Positions 18,222 to 26,563 of a DNA stretch of 64,000 bases are shown one piece after another. Below the pieces are notes generated by a model. The model had not been told where the DNA came from and did no database searches. It saw only the letters and a list, made by a program, of their open reading frames with translations. Within the stretch, counting starts at the first letter, position 1, and each line of letters begins with the position of its first letter. The translations under genes and the position numbers were made by a program. The DNA comes from MPNP01 sp026710155 (GTDB taxonomy: Bacteria; Pseudomonadota; Alphaproteobacteria; Rhodobacterales; Rhodobacteraceae), in assembly GCA_965200885.1 (NCBI GenBank), contig OZ241737.1:558001-622000 (forward strand), in the 5' to 3' direction.

Positions 18222-19463
18222 TCATGCAAGAACTGTTGGAATGTCCTCCCAACATGTTGTATAACTTGGACTAAGAAACTCCCGGGACATCATCCATGGG
18301 CGTTCGATCCCACTGGATGCAATACGTACCATTTCTGACCCGTAGCGCTGATTCATACGGTCCAGCAACCTCATCAACTCCCCAGTGGTTTCGCGAGGGG
18401 CTTTCTCAAGCAAAGGGATTGTCCTTTGTTGTTCAGTGGACAGATCGGTCAACAAAACACCTGCTTTCTGATAGGCATACCCGTCTTTCCAAATAGTATC
18501 CAAACATCTTGTGGCCGCCTTGACCAAGGAAAGATTGTCATTGCACGGGGCCAAAAAAGTCCAGGATGCATTGTTTAAATAGCGTGGTCCCGTTGAAAAT
18601 GGGGATGTTCGAATGAACAACTGGACGGTTCCTGCGTAAACTCCCCTGGCTCTTGCTTTCTCAGCTGCTCTGGACGCATAGGTTGCTACTGCTTCCTGAA
18701 GTTGATGCTTGGTTGTAACCTTTCCCTTGAACCCCCGTGAAACCATGAGATGTTGTGGATCAGGCGGCAATTCTTCAATCTCTATGCAGGATTCTCCGTG
18801 AAGTTCCCGTACAGTCCTTTCCAAAACGACACTGAACTTTTTTCTGGCAGTCATGCAGTCAAGGTCAGCAAGATCCTGAGCTGTCCCAATGCCCATCAGG
18901 CGTAACCTCAGTGACAGGCGACGGCCAACTCCCCAGACATTCTCAATTGTTATCTGATCAAGGGGATAGGGAGGTTCCATGATATGAACACTATTTGAAC
19001 CTGATGATTTTTTGCCAAGATGATTGGCCAATTTTGCCAGGGTTTTTGTTGGCGCAACACCAACTGAAACAGGAATGGCTGTCCATTGCCTGACAGTTCG
19101 GGCAATGTTCTGACCGAAGGCCGGCAAATCCTGAATACCATGCAGGTCCAGAAAAGCCTCATCAATGCTGTAAACCTCAACTTTTGGTGCCAGATCCTCC
19201 AGACATTCCATGACCCTCTGTGAAAGATCGCCATAAAGGGCATAATTGCTGCTCCGGACAATCACCCCATCCCGCCGCAGTTGCTTCCTGAGCTTGAAAT
19301 ACGAGTCCCCCAATTTGTAACCGAGTTCCTCCACTTCATCCGACCGTGCAATGAGACACGCATCATTATTGGACAGTACCGCTATCGGAACCTTTCTCCA
19401 ATCCGGCCGGAAGACACGCTCACAACTTGCATAAAAGTTGTTGCAATCAACCAGGGCAAACAT
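18222..19463 (-). CDS. umuC: UmuC-type Y-family DNA polymerase
   Basis: 413-residue translesion polymerase. The N-terminus MFALVDCNNFYASCERVF carries the first catalytic Asp, and VYSIDEAFLDL (about 96-106) the second Asp-Glu pair; helix-hairpin-helix (NVWGVGRRLSLRL) and little-finger regions follow. ATG overlaps the umuD stop in TGATG, so the two are co-translated. With processed UmuD it would form polymerase V for damage bypass. No canonical alphaproteobacterial SOS box (GTTC-N7-GTTC) was found upstream of the pair. Confidence 0.92.
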   Translation of the reverse strand: MFALVDCNNFYASCERVFRPDWRKVPIAVLSNNDACLIARSDEVEELGYKLGDSYFKLRKQLRRDGVIVRSSNYALYGDLSQRVMECLEDLAPKVEVYSIDEAFLDLHGIQDLPAFGQNIARTVRQWTAIPVSVGVAPTKTLAKLANHLGKKSSGSNSVHIMEPPYPLDQITIENVWGVGRRLSLRLRLMGIGTAQDLADLDCMTARKKFSVVLERTVRELHGESCIEIEELPPDPQHLMVSRGFKGKVTTKHQLQEAVATYASRAAEKARARGVYAGTVQLFIRTSPFSTGPRYLNNASWTFLAPCNDNLSLVKAATRCLDTIWKDGYAYQKAGVLLTDLSTEQQRTIPLLEKAPRETTGELMRLLDRMNQRYGSEMVRIASSGIERPWMMSREFLSPSYTTCWEDIPTVLA

Positions 19464-19903
19464 CAGAAAGTGCTCCCGAACTTCTGAATGCTGGCAGTAA
19501 TGACACCACGTATTTCAGTGTCCTTCGTTACCTTGATTGCCGAATAGTCCGGATTTTCAGGCTGCAGGGTCCATGTCTTCCTGACCTTGACCAATCGTTT
19601 TACGGTAAATTCATTGTCAACAATGGCGAGAACGATCATGCCGCTTTGCGGTTCGATGCTGGAATCGACAATCAGGATTGAACCATCCAATATACCAGCA
19701 TCCTTCATGCTGTCGCCTTGCACCCTAACCAAAAAGGTGGCAGCCGGTCGCTGTACCAGAAATTCATTCAGGTCCAGGGCAGTTTCAAGGTAATCGTTGG
19801 CTGGTGAAGGGAAACCAGCTTCGACCGGTGATGCATAAAGTGGCAAGTCAACTTCTGACCGCTTCACGACACGGCCAAGATCAAACTCCGTCAATTCTTT
19901 CAC
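19463..19903 (-). CDS. umuD: UmuD-like S24 peptidase, polymerase subunit
   Basis: 146 residues of the LexA/UmuD S24 family. The self-cleavage site is Ala29-Gly30 in PVEAGFPSP; the catalytic dyad is S65 (QGDSMKDAGI) and K102 (VKRLVK), 37 residues apart as in E. coli UmuD. There is no N-terminal DNA-binding domain, so it is UmuD rather than LexA. Start is GTG 19903 with GGAGG 4 bases upstream. It is the first gene of the umuDC pair. Confidence 0.9.
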   Translation of the reverse strand: MKELTEFDLGRVVKRSEVDLPLYASPVEAGFPSPANDYLETALDLNEFLVQRPAATFLVRVQGDSMKDAGILDGSILIVDSSIEPQSGMIVLAIVDNEFTVKRLVKVRKTWTLQPENPDYSAIKVTKDTEIRGVITASIQKFGSTF

Positions 19904-20130
19904 AACACCTCCAACAAACCGAAGCCATGCACCTCAGTAACTCACATTTAAATTTCTAAGCGATTTAATTCTACCACAAGTCTGGTGATGAATAAACTCC
20001 AAATCAAAAAAGGTAATACACTGTTGTGCTTACTCCAATTTTCTAAGCTCGTAAAAATATCAGCCGTAGAACAAGGAGGGACATTAAAAACCAGAACCAG
20101 ACTTCCTAATAGATGATATTAAAAAACATT

Positions 20131-20301
20131 GAACTATTCAGGTAGGGAACTTGTCAATATATCGAATTTCATTGGATTTTTTGTCTATATTTGAGGGGTT
20201 TGGAATTCTACAGAAAAAATGCAAAGGATTGTACAGAAAAATATATTGGGAAATGCCGACTTCACCTATTTTCAGGGCACTCAGGATAACTGAATAGTTA
20301 C
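20131..20301. mobile_element. MITE-like element, copy L (inverted partner at 21235-21410)
   Basis: About 171 bp bounded by short inverted ends: GAACTATTCAG on the left and CTGAATAGTTAC on the right. The whole unit matches, in reverse complement and by eye at roughly 80-85% identity, bases 21235-21410. Flanks AAAACATT (20123-20130) and AAAGCATT (20302-20309) look like an 8-bp target duplication with one mismatch. GTAA-type ends with 8-bp duplications are reminiscent of IS66-family relatives, but no transposase is present and that link is inference. Confidence 0.75.
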
Positions 20302-20413
20302 AAAGCATTAATAGAAAAGTTAATATAGGGAACTGCCTTTACAACACAGTAATACTTGACAAAATGATAATAATCATTATCTTTTGCCCTGTCGGGAGTG
20401 CGTCAAATTGCAT

Positions 20414-20433
20414 GGTGAGGCCGAGGCCTCGCC
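20414..20433 (-). terminator. G+C-rich hairpin after the DUF3800 gene
   Basis: A 9-bp stem (GGTGAGGCC / GGCCTCGCC, one G-T pair) with a 2-base turn lies just past the DUF3800 stop codon in its reading direction. There is no T run after it, so termination is only a suggestion. Confidence 0.4.
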
Positions 20434-20439
20434 CGATGT

Positions 20440-21207
20440 CTAATTAAAAACTGGGCCAGACCAATTGCTCTTTGGAAGGTGTACAACGCCGTATCCATTG
20501 ATATTTCCTTTAGTATTAGTCCGACAAACTCCCCTGATATGTTCAATCCAGCGATCATCTTCTCGCGAAAAATAACGATATGTTGCCCCCGCAACCATAT
20601 CAGCTAATTGCATGCCCACACTCATATCAGATGGTACAAAAAATAACGTTTCTACAAAATTCTCGTAATTTGCCGTATTTCTGCTTGTCTTAAGTACCAA
20701 ATTTTCATGCTGGACCCTCAAGTGGTTATCTTGACTACTATTACGTTGGTCTGCAACAATAATACCGTTAAATGTATGGTTTTTGGATGATAAATCCTGA
20801 AGGAAGTACTGAAACCTTTCAGTAACAGCTTTGTAGGTTTGGAAATAAACATCCTCTTGGTTATTTACATAACTCAAATCGTAAGCCAATCTCGTATTAC
20901 ACACACAACATATTAGCTTAATGGCGTTATTTTCAATTATGATATTAAACAGTGATAATCGGAATTCGTTTCTCTTTTCCTCATCCCATTCAAGCATGGG
21001 ATTTGTAGGATCATCGTTATTTGGAGCAAAATATCTCCATTTAACCTCACCTTTGTAGTTATTTTGATCCTTGAGACAAAGAAACTTTTTTCTGATCTCA
21101 TGCCAATGTTTTTCAGGTATAATTATCCCACCAATCGCAAAAAAGCCAGGTCGTTCCTGACTTGGTCTAGTCGGAATCCCACTTTCATCAACAAAACAAA
21201 GATGCAT
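20440..21207 (-). CDS. DUF3800 domain protein
   Basis: 255 residues from ATG 21207. Diagnostic DUF3800 features are the N-terminal FVDESG, the FFAIGGIII strand, an internal IIVADQRNSS acidic patch, and near the end MQLADMVAGATYRYFSR. The family is of unknown function; its conserved acidic residues suggest a nuclease-like (RNase H-like) fold, which is inference. A longer frame reaches TTG 21339 but its first 44 codons run into MITE copy R, so ATG 21207 is preferred. The gene is enclosed by two inverted MITE copies and its promoter probably lies in copy R. Confidence 0.75.
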   Translation of the reverse strand: MHLCFVDESGIPTRPSQERPGFFAIGGIIIPEKHWHEIRKKFLCLKDQNNYKGEVKWRYFAPNNDDPTNPMLEWDEEKRNEFRLSLFNIIIENNAIKLICCVCNTRLAYDLSYVNNQEDVYFQTYKAVTERFQYFLQDLSSKNHTFNGIIVADQRNSSQDNHLRVQHENLVLKTSRNTANYENFVETLFFVPSDMSVGMQLADMVAGATYRYFSREDDRWIEHIRGVCRTNTKGNINGYGVVHLPKSNWSGPVFN

Positions 21208-21234
21208 ATGTTTATCAGAATATTTTTGTATTTG

Positions 21235-21410
21235 GTAACTATTCAGATATCCTGAGTGCCCTGAAAACAGGCAAAATCGGAATTTCCCAATATATTTTTC
21301 TGCACAATCCTTTACATTTTCTGTCTGTAAAAAGTCCAAAACCTTCAGGATATAAGCAAAAAATCCAATGAAGTTCGATATATTGACAAGTTCTATACCT
21401 GAATAGTTAC
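21235..21410. mobile_element. MITE-like element, copy R (inverted partner of 20131-20301)
   Basis: About 176 bp beginning GTAACTATTCAGATAT and ending CTGAATAGTTAC, in inverted orientation to copy L. Both copies share long identical blocks such as ACTTGTCAATATATCGAA and AGAAAAATATATTGGGAAAT. No clear target duplication was found for this copy. It ends 27 bases upstream of the DUF3800 start codon. Confidence 0.75.
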
Positions 21411-21452
21411 ACCGATTTTAGGATATCTCGTGTAATTGATAAACAGGAGAAT

Positions 21453-22184
21453 TCATTTTGATAGCTTCTTGCGTATTGAAGATTCCAGCCTAAGCCTTGA
21501 ATGGGGTAATTTGGGAAGGCCGGAATGAGGATGAAAGCCTTTTTTCAGAAAATGACCCGTTATCTGTAAGCCATCAAGTATTTCTTCTGGTTCTTTAACC
21601 TTTCCCGACAACATGCATTGAGGCAAATTAAACAGTTTTGAAGCCCATTCTCCTGCTCCCTCCTTGCTTACGGCACAGCCTGACTTAGGAGAAATATATA
21701 CCAAGTCATTTTCTGAATTGGTAACGGCACATTTCTCCAAATCAAGACCAAACCCTATTTCCTTCAGTAACAGGATTTCCCATTCAAGGTAATCAATTAA
21801 CCAGTTTTGGGTGGCATTGATCTTATCCAGAAGACAAACCGTTTCTGTATATAGGTTTTTGTGTGGATCGAATTGCGGCAGGAGACTGTCAAGCAAGTTA
21901 CAGATGGAGTTAAGGGCATTTAGGGCAATTGGTCCAGAAAACACAATCGCTGTTCGCTGGTCCTCCAGTTCAACCTTGAAAGTTCCCAATAATTCATGGA
22001 GACGGGCGCGCCATACAATAGATAATTGATTGCCCTCAGTAAGAATTGAGGCCATTTTCTTGGACTTGGCGTTCCAGATCATTCCCGATCTTTTGCCATG
22101 GTGCTTGGTCATGACGCTGGCAATGGCAGCATGTTCGCCATACGGTTTGGCCGAAAGAAAAAAACCCGTGTCTTGCCAATCCAT
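21453..22184 (-). CDS. recO: DNA repair protein RecO
   Basis: 243 residues. The start MDWQDTGFFLSAKPYGEHAAIASVMTKHHG (given in part) is the OB-fold typical of RecO (usual pattern W-x-D-x-G-x(V/I)-L-x4-YGE), and WLIDYLEWEILLLKEIGFGLDL matches the helical domain of alphaproteobacterial RecO. It helps load RecA on gapped DNA. ATG 22184 is preferred over TTG 22229. Last gene of the lepB-rnc-era-recO run, its usual place. Confidence 0.9.
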   Translation of the reverse strand: MDWQDTGFFLSAKPYGEHAAIASVMTKHHGKRSGMIWNAKSKKMASILTEGNQLSIVWRARLHELLGTFKVELEDQRTAIVFSGPIALNALNSICNLLDSLLPQFDPHKNLYTETVCLLDKINATQNWLIDYLEWEILLLKEIGFGLDLEKCAVTNSENDLVYISPKSGCAVSKEGAGEWASKLFNLPQCMLSGKVKEPEEILDGLQITGHFLKKGFHPHSGLPKLPHSRLRLESSIRKKLSK

Positions 22185-22240
22185 ATGAAAACAACTCAAT
22201 TCGTGATGTTCAACAGGTTCATTCTGCAAAGAATATCATC

Positions 22241-23143
22241 TCAGGGCTGACCCAGGCCCATTTCTTGCAGCCTTTTTTCGTCATCCATCCATTTCTTGCG
22301 GACAGTTACACGCAGAAAGAGATGGACTTTTTGACCCAGCAACTTGGAAATATCCTTTCTGGCATCAATGCCTACCTGTTTGATACAGGATCCCGAAGCT
22401 CCAATGACCATCGCCTTGTGCCCATCTCTGGCAACGACTATGTTTTGATCAATCCTGACTTCATTGTTTTTCATTTCCTTCCATTGATCAGTCTGGACAC
22501 TCAGATTGTAGGGTATTTCCTGATGCAAACGCAACAGGAGCTTTTCACGGGTAATGTCACAGGCCAGGCTTTGAACGGACTGTGAGGAAATCTGATCAGG
22601 GGGAAAGAGCCACGGTCCAATGGGAAGATTGTCCGAATACCATTCGATCAGATCCTCAATGCCATCACCCTTTTTGGCTGAAATCAAGAACACCTTGGCA
22701 AAGTCCATCCGGTTTGAAAAAGCATCCACCAGCTTGAGTAAATCCCTTGGATTAACCAGATCGATCTTGTTGACAATCAGAATTGTTTTTGCCTGATTTT
22801 TCTCAAGTTGCTTCAGCCTTTTGATGATACCTTCATTCTCTTCCAACCTGCCCGACTTTGGTTGGACCATAAGGGAAATAATATCTGCATATTTGACACT
22901 TCCCCAGGCAGACTTGACCATCGCCTGATCCAACTTGGTTTTGGGGTTGAAGATACCCGGAGTATCAACAAAGGCAATTTGGGTACCTGCCCTATTCTGT
23001 ATACCGATCAGGTTTGTACGAGTGGTCTGGGCCTTATGGGTTACAATTGCCAATTTGGTTCCCACCAATCTGTTAAGCAGGGTGGATTTTCCGACATTGG
23101 GTTCACCCGTCAAGGCAACATAGCCAAAATAGGTTTTAATCAC
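22241..23143 (-). CDS. era: GTPase Era
   Basis: 300 residues. GTPase motifs G1 GEPNVGKS (14-21), G3 DTPG, G4 NKID are intact, and the C-terminal KH domain carries KAMVIGASGSCIKQVGIDARKDI (given in part). Era binds 16S rRNA near its 3' end during 30S maturation. The GTG start at 23143 overlaps the rnc stop by 8 bases, so translation is coupled. Confidence 0.95.
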   Translation of the reverse strand: MIKTYFGYVALTGEPNVGKSTLLNRLVGTKLAIVTHKAQTTRTNLIGIQNRAGTQIAFVDTPGIFNPKTKLDQAMVKSAWGSVKYADIISLMVQPKSGRLEENEGIIKRLKQLEKNQAKTILIVNKIDLVNPRDLLKLVDAFSNRMDFAKVFLISAKKGDGIEDLIEWYSDNLPIGPWLFPPDQISSQSVQSLACDITREKLLLRLHQEIPYNLSVQTDQWKEMKNNEVRIDQNIVVARDGHKAMVIGASGSCIKQVGIDARKDISKLLGQKVHLFLRVTVRKKWMDDEKRLQEMGLGQP

Positions 23144-23825
23144 TGGCTTTTTTCCATTTGTCTAATATGAGCTGAGCAGCCTTTCTTTCGGCTTCCTTCT
23201 TGGTCATCCCTTGTGAAACTGCCTTCTCGCCCGATGAAAGACTGACCTCTATCTGGAATTCAGGTGCATGACTTGGACCCTCCTTCTTCACAACCCTGTA
23301 TGTTGGTATTTCCATTCCCATTATTTGCAGACGTTCCTGAAGTTCACTCTTGGGATCAATGGCATCAGTTACTTCAAAAGACAGGTGGGGTTGCCAGAGT
23401 TTCAGAACCAGTTTCCTTGCTTCCTCCAATCCACCATCATGGTATATGGCGCCAATCACTGCTTCGATTGCCCCGCTGAGCACCGATGCCCTGGTACGGG
23501 TACCGGAATGTCTGGCATCATGTCCGAGAATCAAATATTTCCCAAGATCAATGGATTTGGCAATTTCTGAACATGTTTTTCTGGATACCACCTTGTTGAG
23601 TCTGATGGCCAATTCACCAACCCCAGCCGTGGGATATTCCTTAAACATGTAATCCACGACAACGAGTGCCAAAACCCTGTCACCATGAAATTCCAGCCTC
23701 TCGTTATTGGCCGTTTCATCATGTATATGCGAGCTGTGAATCAAGGCGTTCTTCAGCAATAGTTTGTTCTTGAAAACATACCCCAGTCCTTCTTCCAGTC
23801 GGGAAAATGCCCTGTTGCTGCTCAC
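23136..23825 (-). CDS. rnc: Ribonuclease III
   Basis: 229 residues. The catalytic signature NERLEFHGDRVLALVV (about 40-55) and the second acidic cluster in EAVIGAIYHDGG mark the endonuclease domain; the C-terminal 70 residues are a double-stranded RNA-binding domain (SELQERLQIMG, KKEAERKAAQLIL). It processes rRNA and mRNA duplexes. Overlaps lepB by 4 bases and era by 8. Confidence 0.95.
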   Translation of the reverse strand: MSSNRAFSRLEEGLGYVFKNKLLLKNALIHSSHIHDETANNERLEFHGDRVLALVVVDYMFKEYPTAGVGELAIRLNKVVSRKTCSEIAKSIDLGKYLILGHDARHSGTRTRASVLSGAIEAVIGAIYHDGGLEEARKLVLKLWQPHLSFEVTDAIDPKSELQERLQIMGMEIPTYRVVKKEGPSHAPEFQIEVSLSSGEKAVSQGMTKKEAERKAAQLILDKWKKASD

Positions 23826-24616
23826 CTTACAGCCTTGAGAAATCTGTCACTCCGCCAGGTCCAGAAGAAAAAGAGGGAAGAACCCGCTGAAGAAAAGACA
23901 ACCAAATTCGCCCTTCCAACCAGATTTTCAAAGGGTACATAACCCACCCCCCTTCGTTCCTGGGGAACCCGGCTATCCAGACTGTTGTCTCGATTGTCAC
24001 CCATGAAAAAGAAATGACCTTCAGGTACCTTGTAAATCAACTCTGTACCAATGGTCGTTGGAGGTCCGATTTCCAGGGTCGTATAGCTTCTCCCATCAGA
24101 ATTGATCTCCTCAAACCTGTTTTTCTTGCAGACGCCATCGGTAGACGCTTGATTGCTGCAACGGGGAAAAGTTCTTGCTCCTCCCTGTGGCGCGAATGGT
24201 TCCTCAAAGTCCTCGATTTGCTCCCTGGGAAATTCAAACCAACTGTTTCGGTCGGGATTTTCTCTTGTCTTTATTGCAACAGAGTCGCCAACAATCCTTA
24301 TCTCGTCACCCGGCAAACCAATCAACCGTTTGATGTAATCTTCCTTTCGGGTGGGATGTCTGAACACCACCACATCACCTCTTTTGGGCTCCTTGCCAAA
24401 AATTCTGCCATCAAACGGGCACATTGCCCATGGGCAGGAATATTGTGAATAACCGTAAGCCATCTTGTTTACAAAAAGAAAATCACCCACCAGCAGGTTA
24501 TCTTTCATCGAACCCGAGGGAATAAAAAATGGTTGAAAGAAAATGGTTCTGAACAGACCGGCTATCAGAAGCGCCAAAATCAGGGTGATAACATTTTCTT
24601 TGATTGTGTCTATCAT
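23822..24616 (-). CDS. lepB: Signal peptidase I
   Basis: 264 residues with an N-terminal membrane anchor (about 7-26). The nucleophile is S36 in IPSGSM, the general base K96 in YIKRLIGLPGD, and box E GDNRDNSLDSR follows near the C-terminus. It removes signal peptides on the periplasmic side of the inner membrane. Start ATG 24616. Position between acpS/pdxJ and rnc-era is typical for alphaproteobacteria. Confidence 0.95.
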   Translation of the reverse strand: MIDTIKENVITLILALLIAGLFRTIFFQPFFIPSGSMKDNLLVGDFLFVNKMAYGYSQYSCPWAMCPFDGRIFGKEPKRGDVVVFRHPTRKEDYIKRLIGLPGDEIRIVGDSVAIKTRENPDRNSWFEFPREQIEDFEEPFAPQGGARTFPRCSNQASTDGVCKKNRFEEINSDGRSYTTLEIGPPTTIGTELIYKVPEGHFFFMGDNRDNSLDSRVPQERRGVGYVPFENLVGRANLVVFSSAGSSLFFFWTWRSDRFLKAVR

Positions 24617-24642
24617 AACTTTGTCTTAGGTGAACGTTCAGG

Positions 24643-25260
24643 TTAAATCTTTTTCAATACAAAAACCGCCGAGGTCGTGTTCAGTTTCTCTAAATGGGGT
24701 CCGGTACTTCTGGATACCAGATCACAAACTCCCTTATCCACACATTCTTCGATTGCTCTAACAAAAGCAGGATCCCTTATTGTATGTTCATTGAGCGAAA
24801 AAACGAACAGGGTACCTGGCGAAATGGCACCCGATATTTCCCTGAGCAGATCAACAGGTGCAGCACCGGAACCAATTACGCCTATTGCCGAAATCGCGGA
24901 ATATGATGAAATATTTTCAGGAAGCGGCTTTTCAATGGTTCCCAGATAAACATTGTTGTAAATATTCCGGTACCGTGCCATTTCGAGCATGGCGGGATTA
25001 ATGTCGGTACCGTCAATATTGGAAAATCCCGCCTTTTGAAGAGCAAGCCCCGAGTATCCGGTGCCACAACCCATATCAAGAATTGACAGGCTTCGATGGG
25101 TGGTTGCATTTGCCAAATCACTCGCACATCTCTCCGGCGTCCTGTATCCATTCTTGATTACGTCTTGTTCATAAGATTCTGCCCATTTCGTATATAGGTC
25201 GAAAATATCCCTATCCGTCTCCAACTCGTATACCTTGGATAAAAAGTCCATTTCGGCCAT
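24643..25260 (-). CDS. Class I SAM-dependent methyltransferase
   Basis: About 205 residues from ATG 25260; the longer frame to 25356 has a basic, unlikely leader. Motif I is ILDMGCGTGYSGLALQ, then DGTDINPAMLEMARYR (acidic residue for the SAM ribose) and a C-terminal LFVFSLNEHT strand. The layout resembles Williams-Beuren/UbiE-like methyltransferases that act on small molecules. It lies between acpS and lepB, a place usually without such a gene. Substrate unknown. Confidence 0.75.
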   Translation of the reverse strand: MAEMDFLSKVYELETDRDIFDLYTKWAESYEQDVIKNGYRTPERCASDLANATTHRSLSILDMGCGTGYSGLALQKAGFSNIDGTDINPAMLEMARYRNIYNNVYLGTIEKPLPENISSYSAISAIGVIGSGAAPVDLLREISGAISPGTLFVFSLNEHTIRDPAFVRAIEECVDKGVCDLVSRSTGPHLEKLNTTSAVFVLKKI

Positions 25261-25294
25261 AAATTTTTTCCGCGTTAATTTTCCATTAGGGTTT

Positions 25295-25729
25295 TTATTT
25301 TTTGTTGCTCGGTGGTTCAAGGGCTGGTTCACCACATTTTCTTGCCTGAATAGCAACCTTGGCGATGGCCCAGGGGTAATCGTCGGACATGGTCAGAAAT
25401 ATTTCCGGCTCCCAACCATGGGGAACAAGTTCATCCAACCGGACTTTGGCCCTGCCATGGATATGCATGGTCGGAAACCCATTTTTCAGATTCCGAACTT
25501 CCAAATCCCGCCATCTGATGCCTTGTCTCATTCCGGTACCCAGGGCTTTTGAACAAGCCTCCTTTGCTGCCCATCTTTTGGCCAATACCCAAGACGGGTT
25601 GGGAACGCGCTGGGCAATCTGTTTTTCATGAGGTGTAAACACCCTTTCCAGAAAGCGATCACCATGACGGAAAAGCGCTCCTTCCAGACGTGACATGTTC
25701 ACGATGTCAATGCCGATGCCAACAATCAC
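25295..25729 (-). CDS. acpS: Holo-[acyl-carrier-protein] synthase
   Basis: 144 residues. The magnesium-binding GIGIDIVNMSRLEGAL at the N-terminus (Asp7-type residue) and FTPHEKQ ... RWAAKEACSKALGTG (catalytic Glu) are AcpS hallmarks. It transfers phosphopantetheine from CoA to acyl carrier protein. Follows pdxJ in the usual alphaproteobacterial order. Slightly longer than the family average (about 125-140), the extra residues being at the C-terminus. Confidence 0.94.
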   Translation of the reverse strand: MIVGIGIDIVNMSRLEGALFRHGDRFLERVFTPHEKQIAQRVPNPSWVLAKRWAAKEACSKALGTGMRQGIRWRDLEVRNLKNGFPTMHIHGRAKVRLDELVPHGWEPEIFLTMSDDYPWAIAKVAIQARKCGEPALEPPSNKK

Positions 25730-25764
25730 GGCTATCTAAATCCATTGCGAAACGAAATTGATGC

Positions 25765-26520
25765 TCATTGGCCATTTCTGGCTTCATCCATGGTTCGGCG
25801 CATGGCTTGTACTGCTTCCCTCAAGCCGGAAAAAATGGCTTCACCAATCAGAAAATGGCCGATGTTGAGTTCCCTGATTATTCCTATGGATGCTATTTCC
25901 CTAACTGATTGAAAGGTCAATCCATGTCCTGCATGAACCTCCAGTCCCAATTCATGGGCCACTTGAGCTGCCGTTTTGATCTTGTCGAGTTGCCTTGATA
26001 TGGCTTGGTCCAGACTATCGTTTTTAGCCTCACAATAGGGTCCCGTATGTATTTCGACAACCTGGCCACCAGCTTCAGCTGCCGCTCTGATCTGTTTGAT
26101 ATCCGTTCCTACAAACAATGAAATCCGGCAACCGGCATTTTGCAATGGCTTGATATACTCGCCAAGATGTGCCTTTTGTGCAAAAACATCCAAACCCGCT
26201 TCAGTAGTCCGTTCCTGACGTCGTTCGGGAACAAGGCAAATGGCATGGGGCTTGTGCTTCAGGGCAATCTGTTGCATTTCCTCGGTTGCTGCCATCTCAA
26301 GATTGAGGGGAACTTTCAAGGTATCCTTCAACCTTGCAATGTCACGGTCCCTGATGTGCCTTCGGTCTTCCCTCAGATGGGCAGTGATACCATCGGCGCC
26401 GGCTTCCTCAGCAAGTATGGCAGCATCTACCGGATCGGGATGATCACTTCCCCGGGCATTTCTAACTGTAGCAACATGGTCAATATTCACACCAAGACGC
26501 AAATAATCGGACATAACCAT
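25765..26520 (-). CDS. pdxJ: Pyridoxine 5'-phosphate synthase
   Basis: 251-residue TIM-barrel enzyme condensing deoxyxylulose 5-phosphate with amino-acetone phosphate to form vitamin B6. Conserved LGVNIDHVATVRNARG at the N-terminus, TAHLREDRRHI (phosphate/substrate histidine), and LEVHAGHGLTF and ELNIGHFLIGEAIF near the end. ATG 26520 with GGAG about 5 bases upstream. Complete. Confidence 0.95.
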   Translation of the reverse strand: MVMSDYLRLGVNIDHVATVRNARGSDHPDPVDAAILAEEAGADGITAHLREDRRHIRDRDIARLKDTLKVPLNLEMAATEEMQQIALKHKPHAICLVPERRQERTTEAGLDVFAQKAHLGEYIKPLQNAGCRISLFVGTDIKQIRAAAEAGGQVVEIHTGPYCEAKNDSLDQAISRQLDKIKTAAQVAHELGLEVHAGHGLTFQSVREIASIGIIRELNIGHFLIGEAIFSGLREAVQAMRRTMDEARNGQ

Positions 26521-26563
26521 AAAATCTCCAAAACAATCCTATGCTGATATTGATAGGTTAAAA

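Larger units (their letters stand above)
19904..20439. other. Intergenic region with MITE copy L
   Basis: Bases 19904-20130 hold the umuDC promoter region but no recognised operator. Bases 20131-20301 are the left MITE-like copy. Bases 20302-20439 are AT-rich with a GATAAT-type inverted repeat near 20365-20382 and a G+C-rich hairpin (20414-20433). No gene seen. Confidence 0.6.

Noticed and set aside
19904..20130. SOS box for umuDC
   Set aside because: Neither GTTC-N7-GTTC (or GAAC-N7-GAAC) nor CTG-N10-CAG was found; GAAC-N7-GACA near 20070 is not close enough.
20360..20385. Fur-box-like GATAAT/ATTATC inverted repeat after a TTGACA
   Set aside because: The arms are separated by four bases instead of the one in the classic Fur hexamer arrangement, and no rightward gene follows.
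20123..21418. Composite transposon made of the two inverted MITE copies with one outer target duplication
   Set aside because: The outer flanks AAAACATT (left) and ACCGATTT (right) do not match, so one-step insertion of the whole unit is not supported.
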